Notes under the pieces: model-generated
Seen by the model: the letters and a program-made list of their open reading frames with translations, nothing else
Told to the model about the DNA's origin: nothing
Database searches by the model: none
Translations under genes and position numbers: made by a program
Source: Bolinopsis microptera
Lineage: Eukaryota > Ctenophora > Tentaculata > Lobata > Bolinopsidae
Assembly: GCF_026151205.1 (NCBI RefSeq)
Contig: NC_087080.1
Location: 4,255,096 to 4,319,095, forward strand
Direction of reading: 5' to 3'
DNA length: 64,000 bases
Part shown: piece after piece, positions 15,791 to 27,667 of the stretch
How the letters are laid out: the number at the start of each line of letters is the position of its first letter
Numbering within the stretch: position 1 is the stretch's first letter

Positions 15791-18479
15791 TTTAACGGGT
15801 GATACTCGTAAAATACCTGTTCCATATATTGACCGTCGACGAGTCCAATTCGGCGCGCGTCCTGCATGGTAGGTTGTAAACCTACAATTTATATTCTGAT
15901 GATTTTCCGTTTATCAAAGCCAGTCCTCCCAGCCAACCTCGAAAACCTTGAAAACCTTGAATTCTGCTATTTTAAATCAAAAACCTTGAATTTTCACAAA
16001 AATGTTTGAAAACCTTGAATTTCAACTAAAAATTTACAAACATTTCGCCTCCGCGCTCCGGCAGTTTTCTAGCTTAAAATCACAGTATTGGCCCCCCCCC
16101 CAGTCCAGGAAAGCTGCGCGTCATTAAATTAAATATGGTACCTAAGCGAAACTTTCACATAGCCATGTGTACACGCGAACTGCGTGACGCAAGTATTGCG
16201 TTCTGATAAGAGCAAAGCGAAACTCACTGATCATCCTAAATTAACATAAAAAGGTATGAAAAATTTGATGATGTGAAAAAGTTCACACTCTTGACTTTGT
16301 AGAAAACAATTAACCACGTAACGGGTGATACTCTTAAAATATTTGTTCCAAATTGCAAATATTATACTGCCGACGAGTCTAACTAAAAGCATGAACAGCT
16401 CAAATATCGTTTTACAAGCGTTCTATAAGCCTGTCACGTGTGCTTGTCTGAAAAATATTTGACGGATGTTTTGATTAACGATGTCAATCCTTCGCATTTC
16501 GCCGATCTGCATACGGTTGCGAGAAGATGCGCGGCGCGGCCCAGTAGTGCATAGCGCTACAAACGGATGTTACTCGTCTAATTTTCTTCGAAGTAGCGCG
16601 CGCCGGGCCAGACCATTAACAATAGTCAAATAAATATGGTTATTTGCTCATAACTCGTCAAAAATAGCTTATGTGTAGTAGCTCTTATTTGAAATCAGTG
16701 TAAAATACATTGATATACTCACTTTCACAATTCTACGTAGCTTACTCATAAATCATGAAAAAAGTATAAGCATCTAAGAAATCTAATCACGCCCATTTTG
16801 GTAGGTTATAAACTTACAAAAACAACAAACAATGGCAAATGGTACACAAATTTTGTAAATTCGAGCAAGTCTATTTTTATCGTGCATTTCTTACTATGTA
16901 CTAATATTTTATGCCCACGGCCCTTTTGTAAAAATTAAAAATTAAAAAATTTTTGAGTACGCTTTAAACTGACAAATCCTTGCTCTAACCAGAGTCCTGA
17001 TTTCGCTTATAGTTGCACGCGACCGCCGATGAATTCTACTTGTGAAACAATTACTGGGCCCCGCTCAGCCTGTCATTCCGCCGAATTCTCTAATCCGCCG
17101 AATCTCTATTGCAATTTATGTTTATGAACATGGAACATAATAGCCTGGGGTCCCCAGGTAAGAAATATCAAATATAACATATAATTTTGAGCATTCAATC
17201 ATATCATATAGTCAATTGCTATATCCAGAGCCCTTTCGCTTGCAGTAGCACGCGACGCGTAGACTCATGGCTAGGTTGTAGGTAAAAATAATCAATATTG
17301 GGATTTTTATTAATCGTATCAGTCAACAGTCAATATAATAGAAGGATGCCGCGCAACGGATCAGGCATACAAAAATATTTACTAAATGTTTTTCTTAAAC
17401 CGGCATCTTGTATTGGTAGTTGGTCACCTTAAATCTGAGGAGTATACCATTCACGTAACGCACATCACTTTCAAATATTACTGAAAGTGTGATTCGCCAT
17501 GATCATGAAATGAATTTTAGTTATTTCAATTCATCATCTAATCTTAAGTTGGGTGTGAATATTCCCCCAAGACACACAGTGTTGGTGAACGTTTCTTCTT
17601 GAATAATTTCTAACAGCAATGAGAAACGTTGTCCTTCAATTGTTCCCTGCTGATGGACTTTCACTCAAGTTGAAGAGATATTTCAGCAACATAAGTTAGC
17701 TTGAACTGACTTCCGATGCCTTCGAAGCTAATATTTTGCTCTTAATGCATGATCGTATATCGCGATCGTTTTTCTGCTTGCAATAATTTCAGACCTTCTT
17801 ATTTATCACCTCATCCACATGAAGTCAATAACATTAGACTATCGTTCGACTTGGATATTGTTAACCAGAAATGTCAAATTTTATCAAACTCGAAAATCCT
17901 CGGACATAGGGTCGTGTTTTTTCTTGTTTAGCACCTCTGTAAGATTCAGATTCTGTTATTTTTTACGACCACTGCTTAATTGTATAAAAAAATGGTCTCA
18001 AATCCTCTAAGTCCTGGGCGTACTTTTTTCCGACATTGCCCGATGCCTTGGTGCTGCCATCGAAATCAAAGTCTTAATTAAGGATCGAAGCTTAACCAAT
18101 TTAAATTGTAAGTTTAATTCAAGAGTTGCGACACAACTATTACCACCTTATATGAATTCTTCCTAATTCCCTACGTTATCCCTACGTTCACATTCTTCGT
18201 CTCTAGCAAATAAATTTTGAGATCACATGTAGTTTTTATTCTCTTCATCCAGGGTAAGTTCATTCAGGGTTTTTGATTGAAATAAATTTTCGTGCACATA
18301 CAGAATGAATTGTTAATAATTTAATATATATGTAGACCAAGCTCTGTGCACGGGATGCTTCCTGGAAGAATCCAGTTCCTTTAGCGGGGCACCCTATCTA
18401 AAGCCAAATTGAGATATAATAATCATATTCCTAGGGAAATAATCAGAAATCGAATACCAATCAAATAATATGATATATA

Positions 18480-18675
18480 GGAGTAGTAACCGGGTAAGTT
18501 TATCCAGGGTAAGTACATACAGGATAAGTACACTCCTATAGTTATTCTACCGTTATGGATAAAGTGTTTGTTCTCAATCAAGGGTTCACTTACCCTTGTC
18601 TCAGCGTAGGGAGGTAGCCAAGGATTCGCTAGATGTATTTTAAGTTACACATCAGTGTAATGTCTCTTCGGTTAC
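18480..18675 (-). other. Probable 3' UTR/end of LINE A
   Basis: Sequence beyond the LINE A ORF2 stop on the minus strand. The exact 3' end is not clear. GGGTAAGT-containing direct repeats occur at about 18248 and 18490-18535. Confidence 0.3.
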
Positions 18676-20610
18676 TTACTTTGGATACTTTGGAGAGATT
18701 CGTAGATTCCTCAACTGGGTCATCGAAAAGTTCGACCGCCCTTGCAGCATCGCTGCTGCCTTATTCATACTCCAGTCCAGCAAAGAATTTCCATTAGGGC
18801 AGCTGAAATTGCTCACAGGTGGGTTATCTGGAAACGGTTTAAGAAATGCTGATAGTTTTGCTTTGAACAGCAGTGGGTCTTCAATGAGGTGAAGATCTGA
18901 TGGAATGGTGTTCCATAAACGTGGCCCCATTACTGCAAATGAACCATCATACAATGACTGTTGACGTTGAGTACTGCTCTTGCTGAGACTTGGAATGGTG
19001 GCCTTGATTCCGTGTCTTGATGGAGTAGAAAAAAGAATCCCAAGGTCATTTGGGCAGCGTTGATGTAAGATTTTCCACATGTGGATGATAATATAACGCT
19101 CTCTCCTCCTTTGCATCGACATTAGATTTAGTGCTTGGAGCCGCTGCCAATAGTCAAGATGTTGAACACCCCAAATCCTTGAGGTGAAAGTACGCTGTAC
19201 TCCTTCAATCTGTTGGATGTCTGAGATTTTACTGGTATTCCACAGAGGGCAGCAGTACTCTAAATGACTTCGGATAAGTGACTTGTAAAGTGTCAACATT
19301 GTTATTCTATTTCTGCACTTGAATGCACTGAGCACCCAGGCTGCCACTTTTCTAGCTCGAGATGCCATAGAACTGACATGATGTGACCACGACATATCAG
19401 AAGACACTATAACTCCCAAGATCCTTAACTTGGTCTGTAGGATAGAGCATATTACCGCCTGACACCTTGTATGTTTGTGTTTGACATACAAAAGGCAGCT
19501 CATACAGACTCTCATTAGGATTCCCCCGGTGAACTAGGAGCTCAAACTTATCCTCATGTAAAACCATGTTATTACGTTTGGCCCATGCAATGACATGGTC
19601 GAGATCTTGCTGAAGAACGATAACATCCTGTTCTGTATATATGTGCTTCAGTATACGGGTGTCATCAGCAAAGAATCTTATAATTGAACCAGTAACACAA
19701 AGCTTCATGTCATTTATGAAGAGTATAAAAAGGAGGGGTCCAAGAACGGTTCCTTGGGGGACTCCACTGATAACCAAGGCTGCGAAGGAAGACACCCCGT
19801 TCAGAACAACATGTTGATGACGGTCCGACAGAAACGACTCCAGCCACTTAAGAATCCTTCCGTTAAATCCATACTTTTGCAATTTATCAATGAGAAGACG
19901 ATGATCCACCTTGTCGAAGGCCTTCGCAAAGTCTAGATATATTGCATCAGTATCTGACCCACTCAAAAGGCCACTCATGATGTCGTCGAAGTGGCTAAGA
20001 AGCTGAGTCAAACAGCTCCTTCCCGAACGAAATCCATGTTGATTATCACACAAAATTTCATTTTCATCTAAGTACTTGACCATGGTGCTCCGTAGAATGC
20101 GCTCATAGATCTTGATGATGTGTGAGGTGAGGGCAACGGGACGGTAGTTCACTGCATGTGCCCGGTTTCCCTTTTTGTAGAGAGGAGAAATGTGTGTCTC
20201 CTTATAGAATTTGGGTACAAGACCCAGGGTGTATGATTCCGTCCAGATAATTATATATTATATATATATATTATAAATTATATTATAAATAATGCCTCTC
20301 TGGGCATCTCAAAAAGAAATTCATAGAAAATGAACACTTTACGTTTAATGGGTTGGCACAGTTCTTGAGCACATGTCTTGAGAAGACAAACTGGCACTCC
20401 ATCTGGTCCACAACCCGAATCGGGTGAGATTGCAGAAATAGCCGATATGATGTCTTCATCAGAAATAACAAAATCTTCGTCAGTTAGTGGTTGCGTTATA
20501 TCTGCTGCCATGAACTGGGGATCTTGAACATCGGGACAATCTGGATCACTGAAAACAGAGCTAAATTGCTCTTGTAGAAGATCTGCCATTGACTTAGGAT
20601 CAGTGATTAT
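18676..20610 (-). pseudogene. LINE A ORF2, reverse transcriptase and C-terminal part
   Basis: Two overlapping minus-strand frames cover the RT of a CR1/L2-like LINE. Residues seen: NYRPVALTSHI, QHGFRSGRS, YLDFAKAFDKVDH (first catalytic Asp), SGVPQGTVLGPLLF and FFADDTRI (catalytic Asp pair). Beyond it lie the thumb and a C-terminal LWNTIPSDLH motif. It is dead: a frameshift near 19420 separates core from C-terminus, and about 90 bp of AT-rich DNA interrupts the fingers region at 20253-20345. Upstream coding continues across the solo LTR at 20611-21444. Confidence 0.88.
20253..20345. other. Small AT-rich insertion inside LINE A RT
   Basis: The minus-strand RT frame runs up to about 20345 and resumes at 20253. 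The 90 bp between are TATA-type repeat plus a GATGCC/GGCAT imperfect hairpin. This could be a tiny MITE or a microsatellite expansion; no clear target duplication is visible. Confidence 0.45.
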
Positions 20611-21444
20611 TGTTGGAACCCTGTTCTTGGGTTAATTAAATAACAAATAATACTCAATTATTATAAATACAAATTAGATGAATAAAGAGGTTATACAAAT
20701 CTTGTGTCAAAAGTAACCTTGTTACTCTACAATGTACTCTCTTAAATAGTGAATGATTGATATGGTGTGACTCAGTAACTCACACTACTCTGCTCTGACT
20801 AATAGTTAAAACACATTTCAATACTAAACTAAACAATGTCTTTTTTACTATTAGATTAAACTATTATTAAATTAAAACTACTACTCCTGATGATGATGTT
20901 CTTCTTACTATATGAGGGACTTCTGAATGATGAGGACTTCAAGTAAAACTGGAACTGATAACTATAAAACAAAAACCCTGGGGGAAAACTACCGTGAGTA
21001 AAGTGAAAGGTAATCCACGTGAAACTATAAATGAAAGTGAAAGAGGAAGCGGGAACTCCTAGACTAAACTACTAAACTATAACTATAAACTACTTACCAC
21101 TCTTTCCACGTCACAGAACACAGTTAGTATCTGTCGACTGGAATCTGTGGGATCACTAAAACAACGTCACTCCTCTCCCTTCTGCTACGCTAGAGTCTGG
21201 AGTCGACAACGTCACTCCTCTCCCTTCTGCTTCGCTAGAGTCTGGAGTCAACTAAACACTGGACACTCCTCTCTCTTCTGTTACTTCAACTAGAGTCTGG
21301 AGTCGAGCCTTGTCTGCCTTCTGGAGTCCCTTTACCCCAACACTGTATATACAATCACTGGAACTAAACCTTTGCTAAAGTGAGATACAGGGTTAGTAAT
21401 ATGAAGTACAAAAACAAGCTACAAATAGAATTAAGATTCTAACA
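20611..21444. mobile_element. Solo LTR inserted in LINE A
   Basis: An 834-bp block begins TGTTGGAACC and ends GATTCTAACA (TG..CA ends), flanked on both sides by the 5-bp duplication ATTAT (20606-20610 and 21445-21449). Removing block plus one duplication restores the LINE A reading frame. No gag/pol lies inside, so this is a solo LTR left by recombination. Five-bp duplications fit Gypsy, BEL or Copia elements. Orientation is uncertain because both strands read TGTT..AACA. Confidence 0.85.
21161..21305. repeat. 45-51-bp tandem repeat within the solo LTR
   Basis: Three copies of a unit containing CACTCCTCTCCCTTCTG and TAGAGTCTGGAGTC start near 21161, 21206 and 21257. Tandem repeats within LTRs often sit in the U3 enhancer; that role is inferred. 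Confidence 0.7.
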
Positions 21445-22053
21445 ATTATTTCATCACGTTTGTTGAACAGCATGCTAATTGACAATTTGATTTTTGATAA
21501 GGACTTGGCATAACTATAAAAGTATTTAGGGTTGGTCTTGATTTTTTCCAACGCTTTATCTTCCTTTTTATCCATTTCGTTAAGGAATGCCTCTTTTATA
21601 TCATAGCATATGAGAGCAAGCTTATCTTTAACATTCCTAATGTGAACTGGGTTCCCGTTCATAGCTAAGAGTGCATCCAGACGTGTTTTAAGACGTGCTT
21701 TCTTCCGTCTTAATGCATTGACATGCTTTGGGCGACCTGACGGGACTCTCTTCTGGGGGACACATGACTGGCAAATCTGAAATAATGTATCCGTAAAGAG
21801 TGCGGGGAATTCTTCAAATGAACAAAGATTTCGCATCGTAGGCCACTCCACTTCATCCAGTTTCTGTTTCAGAACTTCACAGTCTGCTTTGCTGAAATCT
21901 AATGATCTGAAGGAGTTCTCATCAAACTTTGGAATAGCTGATTCTTCAGAACTAAGCGGGTTCCATGCAAACATGATATCGATCAGGTTGTGATCAGATA
22001 GTTCTGTCTTCTCAGAAACGACATTAGTGATAAGTCTATCGTTATTAGTCAAT
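21445..22053 (-). pseudogene. LINE A ORF2, endonuclease end and EN-RT linker
   Basis: The minus frame begins at the endonuclease C-terminus (LTNNDRLITNVV, SDHNLI with the catalytic His) and continues into a basic linker (FYSYAKSLSKIK) typical before LINE RTs. It picks up the LINE A endonuclease whose N-terminal part lies at 30354-30967, on the other side of LINE B, and runs on to the RT past the solo LTR. Confidence 0.85.
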
Positions 22054-22729
22054 GAAATGAAACTAATAAATCAATGAAACTAATAAATCAATGTTTTAGC
22101 TCATTTTACAAAGTCAAATATTTAAAACAATTAAAATTGTATAGTGCTCAATTTGTAAATGACTAGTTGATCTTTGCTATTGGAAGTTTGTCAAGGACTG
22201 GCAGCTAGCGGGGCAAGGAATGCACGGGCTTAGGGGCTTTTGTGCACACCAGAACACTAGCTCGGTAGATTTTTGGAAACTAGTATAGAAGGACTGAAAA
22301 CTAAAATTGTTTTTGATGGAGGCTGAGGCATGTTTTTGAGAGGGACGGTATAATAGCTTGTGGTAACAACTGGCCTTTACTTTAATAGGATGAAGTTTTA
22401 GTTTGAGGACAGGAAGAAGGCATTAAGAAGATTTGCTCTTTGTTTACAAGGCAGAATATAAGCAATGTTGGTTATAATATGTATCAATATCTAGATCTTC
22501 GTTTATCAATTTTCACTAAATGGGTTTAAAATTTTAATAGGGAGGGAAATTCATCAACTTTATTAAGTACCTATCAAAAATAAATCTTATATCAATGTAA
22601 TATATTAAAAATCATAATCCTAAGTCTAATAATAAATCTGTTAAAAACACTTTCTCACTACACTGCGCTCACACACGTTAGTAAGACAAAGGAAAATGCA
22701 CACCCAGCTAATTTTCAATTTCAAGATAA

Positions 22730-24530
22730 TCATTTTGGATGTGTGGACCCTAGGGTAGACTTAATGTCAAAATTTAGATTAGAGCATTCGAAATCTTTGT
22801 TTGTCCAATCAAGATCAGCATGGTTATGCTGGTTGACGAGCAGTGATTGCTTCATCCTAGACTTCAGGCAGGCCACACTTAGACAGTAGTCACGTATACC
22901 AAGCTTAGGCACAATTACGTTCCAAATACGAGTCGTTCTGCTATTGAAGTTGTCAGGGGGGTCTGCTTGGCTTAGTATAAGGGTGGGTTTCCTACTTGAG
23001 CAGGTGAAATTTTCATGGAGGGAAATCGGAGCACGGAATTTCATGATTTTATAGAGCTCAAGGAAACAATGGTAAGTGTACATGTTTTGGACGGCAAGTA
23101 TTCCGTGTTCCTTGAACAAAGGTTTCGTGTGCTCTTTCAAGAAAAATTTTTTGTTCAGATTTTGGTTGCCAAACGGTCGAGCACGAGCACAGGTCTTAAA
23201 TTTATCTAGGTATGCCTCCCTGTCGCCAAACAGTACCCTGAGACAATATTTTTGTGCTTTGAATACAGAACTTATACGAGTTTTGGCTGCCCCACCCCAA
23301 ACCGTGATACAATAGGAGAGGTGTGATTCAAATAGAGTGTAATACAACTGGCGGTGTAAGAAATCTGGGAGGGAGCAGCGTAGGCGGCAGAGAGTTGATG
23401 TTGCATGGCTGAGAGAACGCCTAAGTGATTTTATATGTTCTTCCCAGGTTAGCTTTTCATCGATGACGACTCCCAGAAACTTAGCAGATGTAACTTGTTT
23501 TATTGGAAAGTTATCAATGGTTAGAGTATATTCAGAATTATTGTCAGTCTGGGAGGACGATGCTGGTTTAAAGTGAATGAAACAGCATTTAGACAAGTTG
23601 ACATGGAGTTTGTTTGCTCGCATGTAGGAATATAAACTAGCTAAAAGAGAATTACCACGCATATATGCCTCCTTTTTAGATTTCCCAGTCACAAATATAT
23701 TGGTGTCATCAGCGAAGGTGACAAATGATCCCAAACTGGAGCTGTTGGCGATATCATTAATATATAGGAGAAATAAGAGAGGTCCAAGAATCGAACCCTG
23801 AGGGACTCCAAACTGTATTTTCAAGGCGTCAGATTTCTCACCAACAACTTCAGTATATTGTGATCTATTTGTTAAGTAACTTTTTATAAGATCATTTGCC
23901 ACCCCACGTATCCCATAGCCCTGTAATTTTACAAGTAATGTACCATGATCTATTGTATCAAAAGCTTTGCTAAGGTCTATGAATATGCCTAAGACATGAT
24001 GCTTAAGTTTTAGAGATTCAGTTATAAGGTTTACTGAGTGATTAACTGCATGTGAAGTAGAGTGTGACTGCCTGAAGCCAAATTGTGTTTTAGATATTAT
24101 ACCCTGTGAGCTAGCAAACGAATATATTCTTGAGTAAATGATCTTTTCAAAGATTTTACCAAATATAGAGAGAGTAGAGATTGGGCGGTAGTTTTCTATC
24201 TCTTCAGGGTTTCCCTTCTTAAATACAGGAGTTATTCTACCAGTCTTTAGAACGTCGGGGAACGTGCCATTAGACATTAAGATGTTGATGTATCGACTAA
24301 GGATCGGTGTAATTACGTGAGATGATCTTTTGATTACACTAACAGGAATATCACTTGCTTTTCCATTTTCAAATCCTTTTATTATTTCCGTTATCTCATA
24401 AGGTGTACAGTCTTCTAACATAATCGATTTTTCATTAGTCTTTCCAAGGAAATCATAGAATGTTTTTATAGGGAGAATTGGTAAACCAGAGGCCTCACTG
24501 CTACTAAGTGTTTCATTGAGCTTAGGGCAA
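22730..24530 (-). pseudogene. LINE B ORF2, reverse transcriptase
   Basis: 563 or more residues carry RT motifs: PVFKKGNPEEIENYRPIS, GFRQSHSTSHA, IDLSKAFDTIDH, FGVPQGSILGPLLFLLYIND and FADDTNIF (catalytic Asp pair as FADD), followed by LGVVIDEKLTW and a C-terminal domain. A one-base frameshift near 24530 separates it from the endonuclease part. The RT itself is uninterrupted. Confidence 0.93.
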
Positions 24531-25540
24531 TAGAAACAAAGTAAGAGTTGAATCCATTGGCTATGACTCTACGATTCATGATTCGTTCGTTGTTTATGAT
24601 AAAGGGAGGCTTAGTTTGCTTCTTTTTCTTGCCCCTGAGCTCATTGATTATCTGCCACGTTTTTTTGCTGTTTTCTATATTTTTATGGATTTCATTGCAG
24701 TAGTACGATCGTTTGGCGACCTTGATAATACTTTTAAGCATTCTTCGGTAGTCACTGAAGACTTTATAGAGCAGTACATTACCCTCAGGGTTTCTATTTG
24801 TTACAGTGCTTGACCAGTCTCTACAGAGTTCATGTTTTCTTTCAACTGAGACAATGATTCCATCGGTAATCCACGGGTTGAGTTTGGGAGTCCTTTTGGT
24901 AACTTTTGGTACATCAAGCTTACAGTGTTTATCAAGTGTTTCATTGAAGCAGTCCAAGAACTCATTGAAGTTTACCGAGGGAGTCAAGTCATTCACCTTC
25001 ACCTCGAGTTCATTAACAAAATTAGTGAGTTTGGAACTTGAATAATCATAGTAGCGAACATGTTTAAGTTTTTCAGTACTGTTTTCGGTAGGAATTGACG
25101 TGAAGGTGAATATAAAGGCATGGTCACCAATCCTATCATCCAATACACCGGAGAGAAGTACATGATCTATCTCTGATGTGAGGATATTGTCAATACATGA
25201 GTTTTTACAGTTAGGACGGAAGTGGGTAGCAAGTGATATAGTAGGATACATATTGTTACGAAGTAACGTGTCCTCAAATAGCTGGCTGGAGGTTTGTACA
25301 TTGAGGAGGTTAGAGTTAAAATCGCCAAGAATATGGAACTTTTTACCAGCCAACTGCTTAGATATATCCTCAAGAGTTTGACAAAAGGTCTCACTACAGC
25401 CATTTGGAGGACGATAAGCAACCCCATATGTCAGTTTATCACCCGAGCTAAGAGTAATTTCAACAAATAAGCACTCAATATCTTTTGTACAGTGAGATAG
25501 ATTTTCGATTACTACAGCATTCAGGCGATCAGAGACATAT
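24530..25540 (-). pseudogene. LINE B ORF2, C-terminal half of apurinic endonuclease
   Basis: Minus-frame residues include a YRPPNG motif, ILGDFNSNL (catalytic Asp/Asn), THFRPNCKNSCIDNIL and DRIGDHAFI (catalytic His), all hallmarks of the AP-endonuclease of CR1-type LINEs. The frame continues the N-terminal half on the other side of the TIR insertion at 25541-27073. Confidence 0.9.
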
Positions 25541-27073
25541 GGTCAAGTTCGGAGACAACCTGTACATAAAATCAGTCACTAATTACACTCATTTCACTGC
25601 CATAAACGGTAAAATTAATTATAATTCCTCTGACAGTCCAAGGGGTACAGGCTCTTCAGATATTATACTCCTAACCTTTCTATAATGATATCTGGGTTCA
25701 AAATTTAAATAACTCAACCTTGGTGGAGACAGTGGCCACCTGAAAATTACAAAAATAAAGGAGCTGTAAATCACCTATGAAAAAAATATTTACTCCAAAT
25801 TTCACAATTTAAAGTTACGTAAGACAGGTGGGTACTCAAAAAGTGCCGGTTGAGCAGGTTTGTCTGCTCAACACAGGTGGAGCAGCTCACTGACTACATG
25901 AGCTAATATAAGTGACTAGAACTAACCCTCTCATGCTTTTTAATTGCTCCAAAGTCCTAATATTTAATATTATGGGTTATACCAATCATATTTCATAGAA
26001 TAGGATCCTCAGAATCGGCTCAACCGAGGTGGAGACAGCATAACATGCAGTTCAAAATCTGTTATTCTGTAGTTTAGGAGCTGTAGAGTGACTGTGGCAG
26101 TCCATTTGCAATACCAATGATTCTAAATCATCTACCAACTCATATTACAAGGCATCCTTGCTGAAAAGTACACTCAACATAGGTGGAGACTCAAATTTGA
26201 CAAATTTGGGCGTAAATTTGACCTCAGAATTCAAGGTTCTCCACCGTGGTTGAGTGGTTGATGGCTAGTTTGATGAGTTGTATACATGCTAAAGGGTCAC
26301 CCAATGTTATTTCTTCCAGAAATCAACTACCAAAGCTTAACTCAACCCGGTGGGGCCAGTTTTAATGCATTTTGTAATGTTTTAATGTTTAATCAACAAT
26401 TTCTCCACCTTGTTGAGCACCTTTTCACAACTTTGATAGTTTTTTCATTTGCTAGAACACTTTGCTTTAAGACAGAAGGGGTAACAGTTTTATGATCCCC
26501 TACAGTAGCAGTTAACAGAGCAGATTAGAATTAGTGATAAAACCAATGAATTTAGGCATGTTTGACAGGCTTTTTACTGTTTCTTAATGAAAGATCTCCA
26601 CCCTGTTGAGCGTCAATGGAAAAAACAAAATTGAACGGGAAGTAGAAAAGGCCGAGACGCAACTTTCTAGCTAACCTAGAACTCTCTAAACCTTTCTCCA
26701 CCCCCGGTTGAGCAGCTTTGAAAAGTGCATTTAATTTCTCCACCTCGGTTGAGCACTTAAATAAAATATTGATAAAACCATCAGATTGCAAATTTGATGT
26801 AGTTTGTGTTACCAATAACCTTTTCGACCTTAATCAAAAGTTTCTTCAACCAGAGCCAGTCTCCACCTTAAATCTCCACCTTTTAAGGGTTTGTTTAATA
26901 CCACCTGTATCTGCTCAACCGTTCAACCTTTTAATTTTCTTTTTTTACTCAAAGAAAGTCCTGAAAAATGTCTTGTCAGCCATATAATCAGGGAGTTTCA
27001 TTCTGTGTTGAGCTGGCTTCACCACACACTTCTAAAAAAGTAAAAAATGTACAGGTTGTCTCCGAACTTGACC
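25541..27073. mobile_element. Non-autonomous TIR DNA transposon inside LINE B
   Basis: 1533 bp with 27-bp perfect terminal inverted repeats (GGTCAAGTTCGGAGACAACC plus TGTACAT; 25541-25567 and 27047-27073) and a 4-bp duplication ATAT (25537-25540, 27074-27077). Excision restores the endonuclease frame. No transposase is encoded. Internally, an 18-bp motif recurs as CTCAAC-n-GGTGGAG (25713, 25867, 26019, 26173, 26341) and as its reverse complement CTCCACC-n-GTTGAG (26239, 26403, 26596, 26696, 26738). The left copies lie 152-168 bp apart. Superfamily unassigned. Confidence 0.88.
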
Positions 27074-27661
27074 ATATAAGGATACTCCTGTTCCTTTTTT
27101 CTTATCAGGGAATGGTACTTGACAAAATGTTGTATAGGAGGGGATTTGGTATAAGCCTTGTTGGCTTGGATCGATGTTGGTCTCAGCCAATCCAATGACA
27201 TCAAAATTACACGGGAGGGTCTTATGTTCTATTAAAAAGCTGTCAAAATTACTAGCAAACCCATCTATATTGCAAAACAGAGCGGGCAGATAAGCAGAAT
27301 TTTTATTTTTCTCAGGAAAAAGTTTGCTGATTGAGTTTGCTAGTTCTTGTTTTGTGTAACGCTTACAGTCTTCAAGTATTGAAGAGAATTTAGCTATGGT
27401 GACATCTTCCTGGTTGTTTGTATCATAGAATTTATCTGAATCATCATATCTTTGGCTGCTTGGAAATGGGCAATACCTATCTTCTATTGTACTACAGCAA
27501 TCACTGCACATCCATAGACCGTTTTTGCTTGTAAATTTCGCGGATCTGAAGCACTTAGTATGAACAACTTTGCTGCAATTTTCACATTCTAAGAGTGGCT
27601 GGCCAATATTAATGTATTTACTACAGGGGTCGCACACATCTTTAATAAGTTTCATAATCAT
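27074..27661 (-). pseudogene. LINE B ORF2, N-terminal zinc finger and start of endonuclease
   Basis: The frame starts with an ATG at 27661, six bases after the ORF1 stop. A Cys-rich PHD-like finger (CDPCSKY, CENCSKVVHTKC, WMCSDCC; residues about 9-52) precedes endonuclease motifs FCNIDGFASNF and VIGLAETNI (catalytic Glu). The frame ends at the TIR insertion. A zinc finger at the N-terminus of ORF2, in addition to the one in ORF1, is uncommon. Confidence 0.88.
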
Positions 27662-27667
27662 GATAAA

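Larger units (their letters stand above)
12026..18500. other. Gene-free repeat-rich interval
   Basis: No convincing coding exon. A 111-codon minus-strand frame at 12655-12990 is unrecognised. The interval holds fold-back structures, a diverged tandem array near 15.2-15.8 kb, poly-C and AAACCTTGAA-type short repeats at about 15.93-16.09 kb, and a duplicated 60-bp segment (about 15795-15850 and 16319-16380, both containing ACGGGTGATACTC). Confidence 0.5.
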
